Source of the DNA: Actinomadura latina NBRC 106108
GTDB taxonomy: Bacteria > Actinomycetota > Actinomycetes > Streptosporangiales > Streptosporangiaceae
Assembly (NCBI RefSeq): GCF_001552195.1
Contig: NZ_BCQS01000012.1
Coordinates: 248,001 to 312,000 of the forward strand
Reading direction: 5' to 3'
Length of the DNA stretch: 64,000 nucleotides
Within the stretch, counting starts at the first letter, position 1, and each line of letters begins with the position of its first letter. The position numbers and the translations under genes were made by a program. Below the pieces are notes generated by a model. It did not search any database. It saw only the letters and a program-made list of their open reading frames with translations, and was not told the origin of the DNA. This document shows positions 52,522 to 61,671 of the stretch, piece by piece.

Positions 52522-53304
52522 CTAGCGGCGCTCCGCGATCAGCAGCATGAACATCGCCGTGGGGAAGCCCTTGCGCCACCACGGGTCGTCCCGCAGCTGC
52601 TCTTCCGTCGGGTGCGGTTCGCGCAGGTCCGCGATGACGAATCCGGCGTCTCGGAGCGTTCCAGCGTAGTACTCCAGCGGCCGGAGCCAGCTCGTGATCA
52701 TCGAGGGGGATTCCATGCCGTCCACCAGGAACCTCTGGTCGATGCCGCGCGAGGCGAAGTACTGCGCCGCCGGGACGCTGTTCATCGCGCCCTGCTCGGA
52801 GTTCTCCACGTAGAAGCACGGGTGCAGGGTCAGCAGGATCAGCCGCCCGCCGCTCTTCAGCACGCGCGCGAACTCGCCGATGGCGCGGGCCGGGTCCTGC
52901 AGATGGCTGAACAGGTGGTTGCAGAGGACGAGGTCGAACTGCTCGTCGTCCAGCGGGAGGTCCTCGACGCCGGCCCGGGTGAACGTGGCGCCGGGTGCCG
53001 CGTGGGACGAGGCCGCGTCGATCAGACCTTGGGCGGCGTCCACGCCGACGACGTCCGCGCCCATGGAGGCGAGCCTGCGGGACAGGTAGCCTTCGCCGCA
53101 CCCGGCGTCCAGGACGCGCAGGCCGGCGCAGGGGCCGACCGCGTCGAGGACGGCGGCGTCGGTCAGTTCGGTCCGGTACCGGTCGCGGCCCTCCCTGATG
53201 ACCTTGACCCAGTACTGCGCGTTGGCCTCCCACCTTTCACGTGTCAGATTCGCGATGGCTTGCGCCGTGTCCTCCACCGGCTCCCCATTCCTCAGGTGTT
53301 CCAC
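52522..53304 (-). CDS. UbiE/COQ5-type SAM-dependent methyltransferase
   Basis: A 260-residue methyltransferase with motif I VLDAGCGEGYLSRRL (about 64-78), DVVGVDAAQGLI, motif II DLVLCNHLFSHLQDP and motif III LKSGGRLILLTLHP. A C-terminal cap (about 165-225) carries aromatic residues for a hydrophobic substrate. The GTG at 53304 lacks a strong ribosome site; the in-frame GTG at 53280, preceded by GGGGAG, may be the true start. It follows the HTH protein gene by six bases. Confidence 0.86.
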   Translation of the reverse strand: MEHLRNGEPVEDTAQAIANLTRERWEANAQYWVKVIREGRDRYRTELTDAAVLDAVGPCAGLRVLDAGCGEGYLSRRLASMGADVVGVDAAQGLIDAASSHAAPGATFTRAGVEDLPLDDEQFDLVLCNHLFSHLQDPARAIGEFARVLKSGGRLILLTLHPCFYVENSEQGAMNSVPAAQYFASRGIDQRFLVDGMESPSMITSWLRPLEYYAGTLRDAGFVIADLREPHPTEEQLRDDPWWRKGFPTAMFMLLIAERR

Positions 53305-53310
53305 GCAGGT

Positions 53311-54357
53311 TCAGGCGGCGCCCTTGAGCCGCCGCACCAGCGTGTTGCAGGTCTGTCTGGTCGTTCTGTCCCGGCACTCGACCCCGCGCAGTTCCAGCGC
53401 CTGGACCAACTCGACGATCTTGCCGCCGAACGCGGGGTCGCGTTTCAGCGCCAGCGGAATGTACGTCGACACCAGGTAGTACAGGTAGGCGTCGTTGTAG
53501 ACCGCTATCTCGCGCAGCACCTCGGTTGCCGTGTTGCGCAGCGACAGGGAGCTCGGCAGAGTGAAGTCGCTGCTGATCCGGCCGTCTCTGGTGTAGGTCG
53601 GGAACGCCCATTCCTCAAGGGCGGCGTACACGGGGGTGGCATCCAGTTCCCTGCGGTACCGCTCGGCGAGGTCGAAGTCGTCCGAGCTGATCAGGGACCC
53701 CATGACGACGCCGCGCATCATGAACGCGCTCTGCCGTCCGGGGACTTCGAAGCTGAGGTCGGCCTCCAGCTTCCCGGTCACCTTGCTGACCTGGTGCGTC
53801 AGGATGTTGAGCGCCAAGATCGAGTGGAACGAGTAGCTCTTGCGGTTCAGCCGGGGCGCCAGGTCGAGCGAGGCGTCGAAGAGTTTCTGCGGGTCCTTCA
53901 GCAGGCCCTCGCCGGGGTCGGTCGAATAGATGGACTCCAGCGCGCGGTCCTGTTCCCGTCCCCAGAAGCGGGCGATGAACGAGGACGTCTTCTGCGTCGC
54001 CTGCCCCCGCACGATGTGCAGGGCCGCCTCCAGCGCGTTCAGCAGATGCTGCTGCGCGACGGTCGAGTTCTCCAGGGCGTCCAGGTCGACCGCGAGCCCT
54101 TCGCCGTGCAGGTCGCCGACGAGCCCGTCGCGCCTTTTCCGGACGGCGTGCGCCATCGAGTACTCGGCGATTCCCGGAACGGACGACATGAGGCTCTGCA
54201 GCGACCGCCCGCTGACCCGGTCGAGCCATTCGACGTTGTCCCACAGCCGGAAGATCGTGCTCTCGTCGAGGCCGGAGAAGGCCGCCACGTCGGACATGTT
54301 CAAGCCCATGTCCTTGGTGATGTCCGAGAGAGACTTCGGCGCACCGTCCGCTGTCAT
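53311..54357 (-). CDS. Putative HTH protein with large helical C-terminal region
   Basis: A 348-residue protein that I do not recognise. Residues 8-55 look like an XRE-type helix-turn-helix (ITKDMGLNMSDVAAFSGLDESTIFRLW). The remainder is predominantly helical with conserved-looking aromatic and charged blocks (FIARFWGREQDRALESIYS, YLYYLVSTYIPLALKRD). No signal peptide. ATG at 54357 with GAGGGCGAG upstream; the frame stays open further upstream but without coding character. Operon with the two methyltransferases, so it may regulate or work with them. Confidence 0.65.
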   Translation of the reverse strand: MTADGAPKSLSDITKDMGLNMSDVAAFSGLDESTIFRLWDNVEWLDRVSGRSLQSLMSSVPGIAEYSMAHAVRKRRDGLVGDLHGEGLAVDLDALENSTVAQQHLLNALEAALHIVRGQATQKTSSFIARFWGREQDRALESIYSTDPGEGLLKDPQKLFDASLDLAPRLNRKSYSFHSILALNILTHQVSKVTGKLEADLSFEVPGRQSAFMMRGVVMGSLISSDDFDLAERYRRELDATPVYAALEEWAFPTYTRDGRISSDFTLPSSLSLRNTATEVLREIAVYNDAYLYYLVSTYIPLALKRDPAFGGKIVELVQALELRGVECRDRTTRQTCNTLVRRLKGAA

Positions 54358-54554
54358 CACTCGCCCTCGAGGTGGCAATTGTCGACGCCTCGATCCTAGC
54401 GAAGCGGCGGCTGCCCGGGACGGACGATCCGCGGATGTGTCCGTCCCGTCACCGGTGGCGGCGGCGAGCGCGGCGGAGAGCACGGCGGCCGGTCACCCGA
54501 GGCCGGCGCGGTCCAGGAGGCCCCCGCGCACCTGGACGGCCCGCGGCCCGGGAG

Positions 54555-55070
54555 TCACGGCAGCCGCCACTCGTCCCGGACGCCCATCCCGAACCAGAAG
54601 GTAGACGTCCCGTTCCGGCCCCGGTGGGTGCCGAAGTCGGTGGCGAGCGCCTTCATCAGCGCGAGGCCGCGCCCGTGCACCGGCGGGTGCTCGTCCGCCG
54701 GCCGCGGCTGGCCGGGCGCGGGCCCGCCGTCGGTGACCTCGACCCGCACGTACCGGTCGAGGTGCAGGACGGCCAGCATGACGGTCCCGTCCCGGCGCGG
54801 CCGCGCGTGCAGCACCGAGTTGGTCATCGCCTCGCTGGTCAGCAGCTCCAGGTCGCCGAGCTCGGACCGCTCGGCGCCGAAGTGCTGGCCGACGAGCTCC
54901 CGGACGTAGGACCGGGCGAGCCGGACAGCCGGCGGCGTGGCGGCGAGGTCGATCTCCCCGATGAGCCGGCCGGACGACTTGCCGTTGCTCCAGGCGGACG
55001 GGATTCCGAGTTCGAGTGAGGGTGCGGGAACGAGCACGGGCCCCCCGGACCACGCGTCTGATGCGTTCAT
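54555..55070 (-). CDS. RsbW-like anti-sigma/HATPase_c serine kinase domain protein
   Basis: A 171-residue single-domain ATPase of the RsbW/SpoIIAB type. N-box LLTSEAMTNSVLHA (about 79-92), G1 region VEVTDGGPAPG and G2 region HGRGLALMKALATDFG. In actinobacteria such proteins inhibit alternative sigma factors or phosphorylate STAS antagonists; no partner is adjacent. ATG at 55070 is my choice; an ATG at 55115 would add 15 basic residues. Confidence 0.83.
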   Translation of the reverse strand: MNASDAWSGGPVLVPAPSLELGIPSAWSNGKSSGRLIGEIDLAATPPAVRLARSYVRELVGQHFGAERSELGDLELLTSEAMTNSVLHARPRRDGTVMLAVLHLDRYVRVEVTDGGPAPGQPRPADEHPPVHGRGLALMKALATDFGTHRGRNGTSTFWFGMGVRDEWRLP

Positions 55071-55260
55071 GGCGGCGTTGGTTTCACGTCTCCGTGTCGG
55101 GCTGTAAGCGAACATGTGTTCTCAAGGCCAAGTCGGAAGTCGGACGTGGAGTGAAACAACACACACTCTTACGCAGCCTGCACGACCCAGTCACCGACCC
55201 TTGCGCGCATGCAAGCCCCTTGCCGCACCCAGCGGTCGATGACCGAGCGCACGCGGCCGG

Positions 55261-55965
55261 TCACTCACCGGCCATCCAGTGGCCGCCGGCCGACCAGCCG
55301 AGGAACCGCCGGGCGTTCGGCGCGGACCCGTCGTCGAGGGCGCCGCCGGCCAGCACGTGCCGGAGCCCCGCCAGGACCGGGTCGAGCCGCCGGACGGCGT
55401 GGCCCGGCTGCCGGTCCAGCTCGTCCTGCATCCAGGCGATGACGGCGACCTGCTCCTTCAGCCCGCACAGCGCCAGGTAGAAGACGGTCTGCCGCCAGGC
55501 GTAGGCGGCGTCCTTGACGGTCGGCAGCGGCCGCCGGTTCCCGTGCGTCTTCCGCACCAGCCGGCACACGACCTCGAACGACCGCCGCGCGAGCCCGTCC
55601 CAGCCGTCCACCGGCGTGACGCCGACCGGGTGGACGAGCGCGGCCAGATTGTGCGTGGTGAGGATCTGCGACTGCTCGATCACCATCCCGTTGCCGGCGA
55701 CCGACCACCCAGCGGGCTTTCCGGCCCGCTTCAGGCAGAGCTTGTCGAATCCCCACCTCATCGACCGCACGGCCGCGTAGTCGACGCCGTAGTACCGCTC
55801 GTAGAGCGTGCCCTCCAGGACGTCGCCCGCGAGCCGCGCCGCCCGCAGGAACTTGACCGAGAACGTGCCCATGAAGATGTCGGCGGCGAGTTCCTCGACG
55901 AAGGGCACCCGCAGACCGGCCTGCTGGGCCAGCGCGGAGAGTTCGCCGACCATCGGATTGGGCAC
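55261..55965 (-). pseudogene. Probable C-terminal fragment of a larger actinobacterial protein
   Basis: About 234 residues open with VPNPMVGELSALAQQAG and VEELAADIFMGTFSVKFL, and continue with GTLYERYYGVDYAAV, EQSQILTTHNLAALVHPVG and RRFLGWSAGGHWM. From memory, these blocks form the end of larger (about 700-residue) actinobacterial proteins of unknown function. Here the similarity stops just downstream of hsdS, so the 5' part seems lost at the edge of the hsdMS segment. A GTG at 55965 with GGGG upstream could still allow translation. Function unknown. Confidence 0.5.
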
Positions 55966-56066
55966 GATGGTCCCCGGAAAGGCCTGGAGGGTGAAAGATC
56001 GCGGGGTCCGGCGGCAACGGATTATCCGGTGGCCGTCCCGATGATGACGCCGCTCGCGGCGGGACG

Positions 56067-57098
56067 TCACGGGATCAATTGGGGGAGGAGGGTGTCGCGG
56101 AGGGCTGTCAGGGTCCTGGTCTCGGTCGTCGCGGCCTGGACGCGGGCGGCCAGGGTGGAGGTGAATTCGTGGAATCCGCGGATGGCCGCGTCGCCGGGCC
56201 AGGGGATCTCGAAGGCGGCGATGTCGGGCCATCGGGCGCGGGGCATGCGGGTGCCGTCGCCGACGGCGGACGCGTGGGCGATCACGGCGTCGCTGGACAG
56301 GGCCGCGAGCAGCCAGCCGCGGTGGGCGGGGTCCTTCGGGCGGACGACGAGGATGTCCGTCGAGGCGACGCCGTCGACGAACGCCAGCCCGGCCTTGTGG
56401 AAGTAGGGGCGGAGCTTGCCGAAGAGGATGTCGCCGGCGGTGAAGCGCCTCTTCGCGCTGGTGATGCCGGACGCGTCGGTCCAGGTCGAGAGCCACATGT
56501 TGCGCTTCGGCATGTGTTCGAGGGCGATGTAGTTCTCGGCGGGGGAGATGCCGGCGGCCGGGACGTTCGACCGGACGAGGTCCGCCAGGTCGCCGATGCG
56601 GACCCGGGTGCGGGGGGCGGACGCGTCGTAGCGGGCGCGGACCAGGGCGTCGGCGCAGGCGGCGATGCGGTCGTTCACCGCGGCCTTGTCGTCGAGGGCC
56701 CCGAGGACGGAGGCCGCCGAATCCTGCTCCGCCCCGGTGAGGCGGGTCGCGGTGAGGCGGTTCAGGATTCCGTGGGTGAGGAGGGGCTGTCCCGACCCGA
56801 TGCGGTACCGGTTCAGGGCGAGCCTTCTCAGGAGGTAGTAGATGTAGCGGGGGTTCGCTCCCTCTTTCGGGGTGGCGATGATGGCGTTGTCGGTGACCCA
56901 GCACGGCTCCGCGCTGTACTGGACGGCGCCGCAGTACGTGCCCACGCGTCCGACGATGGTGCTGTGCGGGCCCGCGTTGAAATCGCCGGAGGTGCCGATG
57001 ACGCCGTTGGCTCCATAGGTCCGGTAGGCGGAGCCCTGGGCGGGGCGGGACCTCCCGTTCGCGAACGCGACGATCTCGCCGAGCGTCACGTCAGCCAT
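56067..57098 (-). CDS. hsdS: Type I restriction-modification specificity subunit HsdS
   Basis: A 343-residue DNA-recognition subunit with two target-recognition domains. The first (about 3-150) starts with VTLGEIVAFANGRS and includes the family strands GVIGTSGDF and VGRVGTYCG. A helical spacer (ALDDKAAVNDRIAACADAL, about 163-182) follows. The second (about 185-330) includes YIALEHMP, DILFGKLRPYFHKAG and STDILVVRP, ending in the distal helix LTALRDTLLPQLI. ATG at 57098 overlaps the hsdM stop by eight bases. Forms a methyltransferase with HsdM. Confidence 0.93.
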   Translation of the reverse strand: MADVTLGEIVAFANGRSRPAQGSAYRTYGANGVIGTSGDFNAGPHSTIVGRVGTYCGAVQYSAEPCWVTDNAIIATPKEGANPRYIYYLLRRLALNRYRIGSGQPLLTHGILNRLTATRLTGAEQDSAASVLGALDDKAAVNDRIAACADALVRARYDASAPRTRVRIGDLADLVRSNVPAAGISPAENYIALEHMPKRNMWLSTWTDASGITSAKRRFTAGDILFGKLRPYFHKAGLAFVDGVASTDILVVRPKDPAHRGWLLAALSSDAVIAHASAVGDGTRMPRARWPDIAAFEIPWPGDAAIRGFHEFTSTLAARVQAATTETRTLTALRDTLLPQLIP

Positions 57099-58458
57099 CC
57101 AGGCGTCCCAGTTCCGCCCGGACGACCCCGTCGAGCCGCGCCGACTCCTCGAAATGGGCGAAGAGTTCCTTGGTGAGGCGTTCGGCCCTGGCGGCCGCGG
57201 GTTCGTCGGAGGGATCCGCCTGAGCGGCGCCTGCATAGCGGCCCGGGGTGAGGACGTGGTCATGGGATCTGATCTCGTCCAGGCCGGCGGAACGGCAGAA
57301 CCCCGGAACGTCCGAATAACCGGTGCCGCGCCAGGAACGGTATGTGCCTGCTATCCGGGTGATGTCGTCATCGGTGAGGACTCGCTCGGTGCGGTCGACC
57401 ATCGTCCCCATGTCGCGGGCGTCGATGAAGAGGACCCGGCCGCCCGCCGAACGGTCGAAGAACCAAAGGCACGCGGGGATCGGGGTACTGCGGAAGAGCC
57501 GGTCCGGCAGTGCGACCACGCACGACACCAGGCCCGCCTCCAGCAGCGACGCGCGGATCGCGCCCTCGCCCGACTGCCGGGACGACAGTGAGCCGTTCGC
57601 CATCACGACGCCCGCGCGGCCGTCCGGCCCGAGCTTGGAGATGATGTGCTGCAGCCAGGCGAAATTGGCGTTCCCGGCCGGCGGGACGCCGTACCGCCAG
57701 CGCGGGTCGCCGGTGTCGCGGTACCAGTCCGACATGTTGAACGGGGGATTGGCCAGCACGAAGTCGGCGTGCAGATCGGGGTGGGCGTCCGCGTGGAAAG
57801 TGTCCGAGCGGCGGAGGTCGCCGGAGATCCCGTGAACGGCGAGATTCATCTTGGCGAGCCGCCACGTCCGCTCGTTCGCCTCCTGCCCGTAGACGGCGAT
57901 GTCGTCCAGCCGTCCGCGATGGCTCCGGACGAACTTCTCCGCCTGGACGAACATGCCGCCGGAACCGCAGCACGGGTCGTACACCCGCCCTTTGAAAGGC
58001 TCCAGAATCTCGACGAGCAGCCTCACCACGCTGGGCGGCGTATAGAACTCGCCGCCGCGTTTGCCTTCGGCGCGGGCGAACCTCTCCAGGAAGTACTCGT
58101 AGACCTCGCCCAGCACGTCCCGCGCGGCCTTGCCGCCGAAGCCGACCTCCCCGATCAGCGCGACCAGGTCGCCGAGGCGCCGCTGGTCGACCCCGCCGAA
58201 GATCTGCGGGAGCGCGCCGCCGAGCGGCGGGTTGGCCCGCATGACCGCGTCCATCGCCGCGTCGATCCGCGCGCCGAGGTCCTCGGTGGCCCCGGCGAGA
58301 TCCGTCCAGCGCGCCCCGTCCGGGACGACGAAGCCCCCGTCACCGGACGAGTCGGACACGTACTTGAGGAACACCAGCCCGAGGACGAAGTCCTTGTACT
58401 GCGCCGCGTCGACCGCCCCCCGCAGCTTGTCGGCGGCCTTCCAGAGAACTTCCTCCAT
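57091..58458 (-). CDS. hsdM: Type I DNA methyltransferase subunit HsdM
   Basis: A 455-residue N6-adenine methyltransferase. N-terminal helical domain (WKAADKLRGAVDAAQYKDFVLG), SAM-binding motif I region VYDPCCGSGGMFVQA (about 157-171), and catalytic motif IV NPPFNMSDWY (about 239-248). Domain order is typical and all key residues are intact. No HsdR gene is adjacent on either side: downstream after hsdS is a gene fragment, upstream a divergent glycosyltransferase. It could act as an orphan epigenetic methylase, or the nuclease is elsewhere. Confidence 0.94.
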   Translation of the reverse strand: MEEVLWKAADKLRGAVDAAQYKDFVLGLVFLKYVSDSSGDGGFVVPDGARWTDLAGATEDLGARIDAAMDAVMRANPPLGGALPQIFGGVDQRRLGDLVALIGEVGFGGKAARDVLGEVYEYFLERFARAEGKRGGEFYTPPSVVRLLVEILEPFKGRVYDPCCGSGGMFVQAEKFVRSHRGRLDDIAVYGQEANERTWRLAKMNLAVHGISGDLRRSDTFHADAHPDLHADFVLANPPFNMSDWYRDTGDPRWRYGVPPAGNANFAWLQHIISKLGPDGRAGVVMANGSLSSRQSGEGAIRASLLEAGLVSCVVALPDRLFRSTPIPACLWFFDRSAGGRVLFIDARDMGTMVDRTERVLTDDDITRIAGTYRSWRGTGYSDVPGFCRSAGLDEIRSHDHVLTPGRYAGAAQADPSDEPAAARAERLTKELFAHFEESARLDGVVRAELGRLDG

Positions 58459-58528
58459 CGCCGCGAGACTCTAGCCCAGCGACGCGCCCGGTGGACGGAC
58501 GCCACAGCGTGATGCGACGCTGCGAAGC

Positions 58529-59656
58529 GTGGTGATCGTGGACGTCCTCGCGCTGGCGGCACTCGCCGGATGGCTGTACCTGGCGTTCGGCCACGGCGCC
58601 TTCTGGCGGACCGGGCCCGGCCTGCCGGAGCGGGACGATCCACCGGAATGGCCGGAGGTGGCGGCGATCGTCCCGGCCCGCGACGAGGCGGCCATCCTCC
58701 CTGGAACCCTGCCGACGCTGCTCGCCCAGGAGTATCCGGGCGTCTTCCGCGTGCTCGTGGTGGACGACGGCAGCAGCGACGGCACCGCCGAGACGGCCGC
58801 CGGCCTGACGGAACACGTCATCTCAGCGAGAGGCCGTCCCGAGGGGTGGGCGGGCAAGGTGTGGGCCATGTCGGAGGGCGTCCGAGCGGCCGGAGACCCC
58901 GATTTCTACCTTTTCACCGACGCCGACATCGCCTATGAGCCCGGCACAGTGACAAGGCTCGTCCGCGAGGCCGCCGGCGCGCGGCGCGACCTCGTCTCAC
59001 TCATGGCGACGCTCAGCGTCCGCACACGCTGGGAAAAGGTTGTCGTCCCGGCGTTCGTGTACTTCTTCGCGCAGCTCTACCCGTTCCGCCGCGTCACCCG
59101 GGACGGGGCGCGCACCGCCGCCGCGGCGGGCGGCTGCATGCTCGTCCGCCGCGCCGCGCTCGACGGGGCGGGCGGCATCGCGGCGATCCGCGACGCGCTC
59201 ATCGACGACGTGGCGATGGGCCGACTCATCAAGCGCGCGGGCGGTCGCTGCCGCCTCGACCTGAGCCGGGACGTGGTCAGCCGCCGCCCCTACCCCCGCC
59301 TCGCCGACCTGTGGATGATGATCGCCCGCAGCGCCTACCACCAGCTGCGCTATTCGCCGGCCCTGCTGGCGGGCACCGTTCTCGGCCTGCTCCTGCTCTA
59401 CGCCGCGCCGCCCGCCGCGACGCTCACCGGAGCCCTCGCCGCCCGTCCCGTGGCACTCGCGGCGGGCGCCCCGGCCTGGGCGATCATGACGCTCACCTAC
59501 GTTCCCATGCTCCGTTTCTACGGGCTCTCGCCCCTGCGCGCCCTCGGCCTGCCCGCCGTCGCGCTGATGTACGCCGCCATGACGGTCGACTCCGCCCGCC
59601 GCCACCGCGCCGGAAGGGGCGGCGCCTGGAAGGGCCGCACGGCGACCGCGCCCTGA
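58529..59656 (+). CDS. HpnB-like family 2 glycosyltransferase
   Basis: A 375-residue membrane glycosyltransferase. N-terminal helix (5-24), GT2 domain from about 43: VAAIVPARDEAAILP, VVDDGSSDGT, GWAGKVWAM, FTDADIAYEP and the acceptor-site DDVAMG. C-terminal helices lie at about 280-300, 310-330 and 335-350; tail GRGGAWKGR. The RDGARTAAAAGGCMLVRRAAL block is typical of hopanoid-associated HpnB. No hopene synthase genes are in this window, so the hopanoid role is not confirmed. GTG at 58529 or 58532. Confidence 0.85.
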   Translation: MVIVDVLALAALAGWLYLAFGHGAFWRTGPGLPERDDPPEWPEVAAIVPARDEAAILPGTLPTLLAQEYPGVFRVLVVDDGSSDGTAETAAGLTEHVISARGRPEGWAGKVWAMSEGVRAAGDPDFYLFTDADIAYEPGTVTRLVREAAGARRDLVSLMATLSVRTRWEKVVVPAFVYFFAQLYPFRRVTRDGARTAAAAGGCMLVRRAALDGAGGIAAIRDALIDDVAMGRLIKRAGGRCRLDLSRDVVSRRPYPRLADLWMMIARSAYHQLRYSPALLAGTVLGLLLLYAAPPAATLTGALAARPVALAAGAPAWAIMTLTYVPMLRFYGLSPLRALGLPAVALMYAAMTVDSARRHRAGRGGAWKGRTATAP

Positions 59657-59713
59657 CCCCGCCGTCCTTGTCGCGCCGAGACAAAACGGGTGACTCCGAT
59701 GTGTCCCGAACCT

Positions 59714-59732
59714 CATTGGAGTAAGTGTCCAA
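59714..59732 (+). promoter_or_regulatory. Inverted repeat upstream of the lipase gene
   Basis: ATTGGA (59714-59719) and TCCAAT (59727-59732) with a 7-bp spacer, 61-79 bases before the lipase start, followed by ACGTTACGG. It may be an operator overlapping the promoter. Confidence 0.4.
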
Positions 59733-59792
59733 TTACGTTACGGTCGGGTGGCCGTCGCGCCGACGGCAGGCGAAGACGAAGGGTTGCCCGCC

Positions 59793-61046
59793 ATGTCCAT
59801 CAACGTTCGCCGGGTGCTCCGCACCGTGGCGGCGTCCTGCATCGGGCTCGCCATGGCGGCGACCGCCCTGCAGGGCACCGCCGCGGCCGCACCGCAGGAC
59901 CCCGTACCCCCCGCCCAGGACCCGTTCTACACGCCGCCGTCCCCGCTCCCGGCCGGCCGGCCCGGCGATGTCATCCGGTCGCGTCCGGCCGTGTTCTCCA
60001 TGGACCCGTTCGGCCGCTCGCCGTACGAGGGCGTCACGTCGTGGCAGGTCCTGTACCGGTCGGAGACGGCGCAGGGCGAGCCGGCCGCCGTGTCCGGCAT
60101 GGTGCTCGTCCCGACCAAGGCGTGGACGGGCCAGGGCAAGCGCCCGGTCGTCTCCTACGCCGTCGGGACGCGCGGCCTCGGCGACGCGTGCGCGCCGTCC
60201 TACACCCTCACCCAGGGCATGGACTACGAGATGTTCTTCGTCGCCGACGCGCTCAGCCGCGGCTGGGCCGTCGCCGTCACCGACATGGAGGGCCTCGGCA
60301 CGCCCGGCCAGCACACCTACGAGGTCGGCCGCTCCCAGGGCCAGGCCGTGCTGAACATGGCGCGGGCCGCGCAGCGCCTCCCGGACGCGGGCCTCGGCGG
60401 CTCGCCGATCGGCCTGTGGGGCTACTCGCAGGGCGGGACGTCCTCGGGCTGGGCCGCCGAGCTGGCGACGTCGTACGCGCCCGAGCTCGACATCAAGGGC
60501 GCGTTCGCGGGCGGCGTCCCGGCGGATCTGACGGCGGTCGCCAAGGGCCTGGACGGCTCCCCGTTCGTCGGCCTGATGTTCATGGCGGCCGTCGGCTACG
60601 ACGCCGCCTACCCCGAGCTGGACCTGGAGAAGTACCTCAACGACAACGGCCGCGAGCTGCTGAAGAAGGCCGAGAACCTCTGCCTGGTCAGCGTCGACGG
60701 CATCGGCACCCTCGCCGGGACGCTCTTCAGGAAGATCAGCGACTACACCACCAGCGACCCGCTGAACACGCCGCAGTGGCAGCAGCGGCTGGAGGCCAAC
60801 AAGCTCGGCTCCACCGCCCCGTCCGTCCCGGTGCTGCAGACCCAGGCCGCCTATGACGAGATCATCCCGTTCGCGCAGGCCGACACGCTGCACAAGGCGT
60901 GGTGCGCCAAGGGCGCGAACCTGACCTGGAAGACCTACACGTTCGCCGAGCACGCCACCGGCATGCTCTGGAGCGAGCCCGACGCGATGGCGTTCCTCTC
61001 CGACCGGTTCGACGGCAAGCCCGTCGCCGGCAACTGCGCCGCCTGA
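59793..61046 (+). CDS. Secreted lipase (LIP / CalA-like family)
   Basis: A 417-residue secreted alpha/beta-hydrolase for lipids or esters. Signal peptide at 1-33 (QGTAAAA-AP). Nucleophile elbow GYSQGG near residue 210; catalytic Asp likely in QAAYDEIIP near 352 and His in FAEHATGM near 385. The YAVGTRGLGDACAPS segment and cap region are typical of this family. Two pairs of cysteines could form disulfides. ATG at 59793 with GAAGGG upstream. Confidence 0.92.
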   Translation: MSINVRRVLRTVAASCIGLAMAATALQGTAAAAPQDPVPPAQDPFYTPPSPLPAGRPGDVIRSRPAVFSMDPFGRSPYEGVTSWQVLYRSETAQGEPAAVSGMVLVPTKAWTGQGKRPVVSYAVGTRGLGDACAPSYTLTQGMDYEMFFVADALSRGWAVAVTDMEGLGTPGQHTYEVGRSQGQAVLNMARAAQRLPDAGLGGSPIGLWGYSQGGTSSGWAAELATSYAPELDIKGAFAGGVPADLTAVAKGLDGSPFVGLMFMAAVGYDAAYPELDLEKYLNDNGRELLKKAENLCLVSVDGIGTLAGTLFRKISDYTTSDPLNTPQWQQRLEANKLGSTAPSVPVLQTQAAYDEIIPFAQADTLHKAWCAKGANLTWKTYTFAEHATGMLWSEPDAMAFLSDRFDGKPVAGNCAA

Positions 61047-61128
61047 TCCCGCTCGTGATCCCGCTCGCCTTCCGGCCGTAGGGACACTCATGGGGCCATC
61101 CCGCACTCGCAGAGGGCAGGATGGCCCC

Positions 61129-61503
61129 ATGGACTTGGTGGAGTTCCTCCGCGCCCGGCTGGCCCGCGACGAGCAGATCGCCCGCGACAGCTCGTCCGCC
61201 TCCTGGAAGGCCACGCCCGCCGGGACGATCAACATCGACTCCGACGACCCCGCCTTCGTCGCGAAGGCGGAGAACGACGCCTACGCCGAGCACATCGCCC
61301 GCCACCACCCCGCCCGCACGCTCGCCGAGGTGGCGGCCCGCCGCCAGATCGTCGACGACTACGAGAAGACCGCCTGGATCCTCGGCCAGGGCCAGCGCAC
61401 CGCCGAACTGGAAGCCGCCCAGGCCGTCCGCGAAACTGTCCTCCGCCTCTTGGCCCTCCCTTACGCGACCCACCCCGCCTACCGCGAGGAATGGCGCCCC
61501 TGA
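61129..61503 (+). CDS. DUF6221 family protein
   Basis: A 124-residue actinobacterial protein. Recognised by MDLVEFLRARLARDEQIAR at the start, AEHIARHHPARTLAEVAARRQIVDDYE in the middle and LRLLALPYATHPAYREEWRP at the end. Function unknown; relatives are often found in actinobacterial and phage genomes. ATG at 61129 matches the conserved family N-terminus. Confidence 0.85.
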   Translation: MDLVEFLRARLARDEQIARDSSSASWKATPAGTINIDSDDPAFVAKAENDAYAEHIARHHPARTLAEVAARRQIVDDYEKTAWILGQGQRTAELEAAQAVRETVLRLLALPYATHPAYREEWRP

Positions 61504-61572
61504 AGGCCGGCCGCCCGCATCGTGGGACACGACTGACACATCGGAACCCGGGAAGGTAATCTCTCGTAAGGG

Positions 61573-61658
61573 TCCGAGAGGCGCTGCAACGGGCGACTGC
61601 CCGCCACGCTCGGGCCCGTGACACTTCCGCAAGGGCGCCTCCCACATGAACTGGGAGG
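61573..61658 (+). promoter_or_regulatory. SAH riboswitch controlling metH
   Basis: The conserved core CCGAG-AGGCGCTGCAAC starts at 61574. P1 CCGAG/CTCGG (61574-61578 with 61609-61613), inner hairpin CGGGC/GCCCG (61590-61594 with 61599-61603), pseudoknot helix GAGGCGC/GCGCCTC (61578-61584 with 61635-61641). A competing hairpin CCTCCCA/TGGGAGG (61638-61644 with 61652-61658) would hide the metH ribosome site. Ligand binding should free it, so SAH turns metH on. Confidence 0.88.
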
Positions 61659-61671
61659 TGCTCGGAAACCT

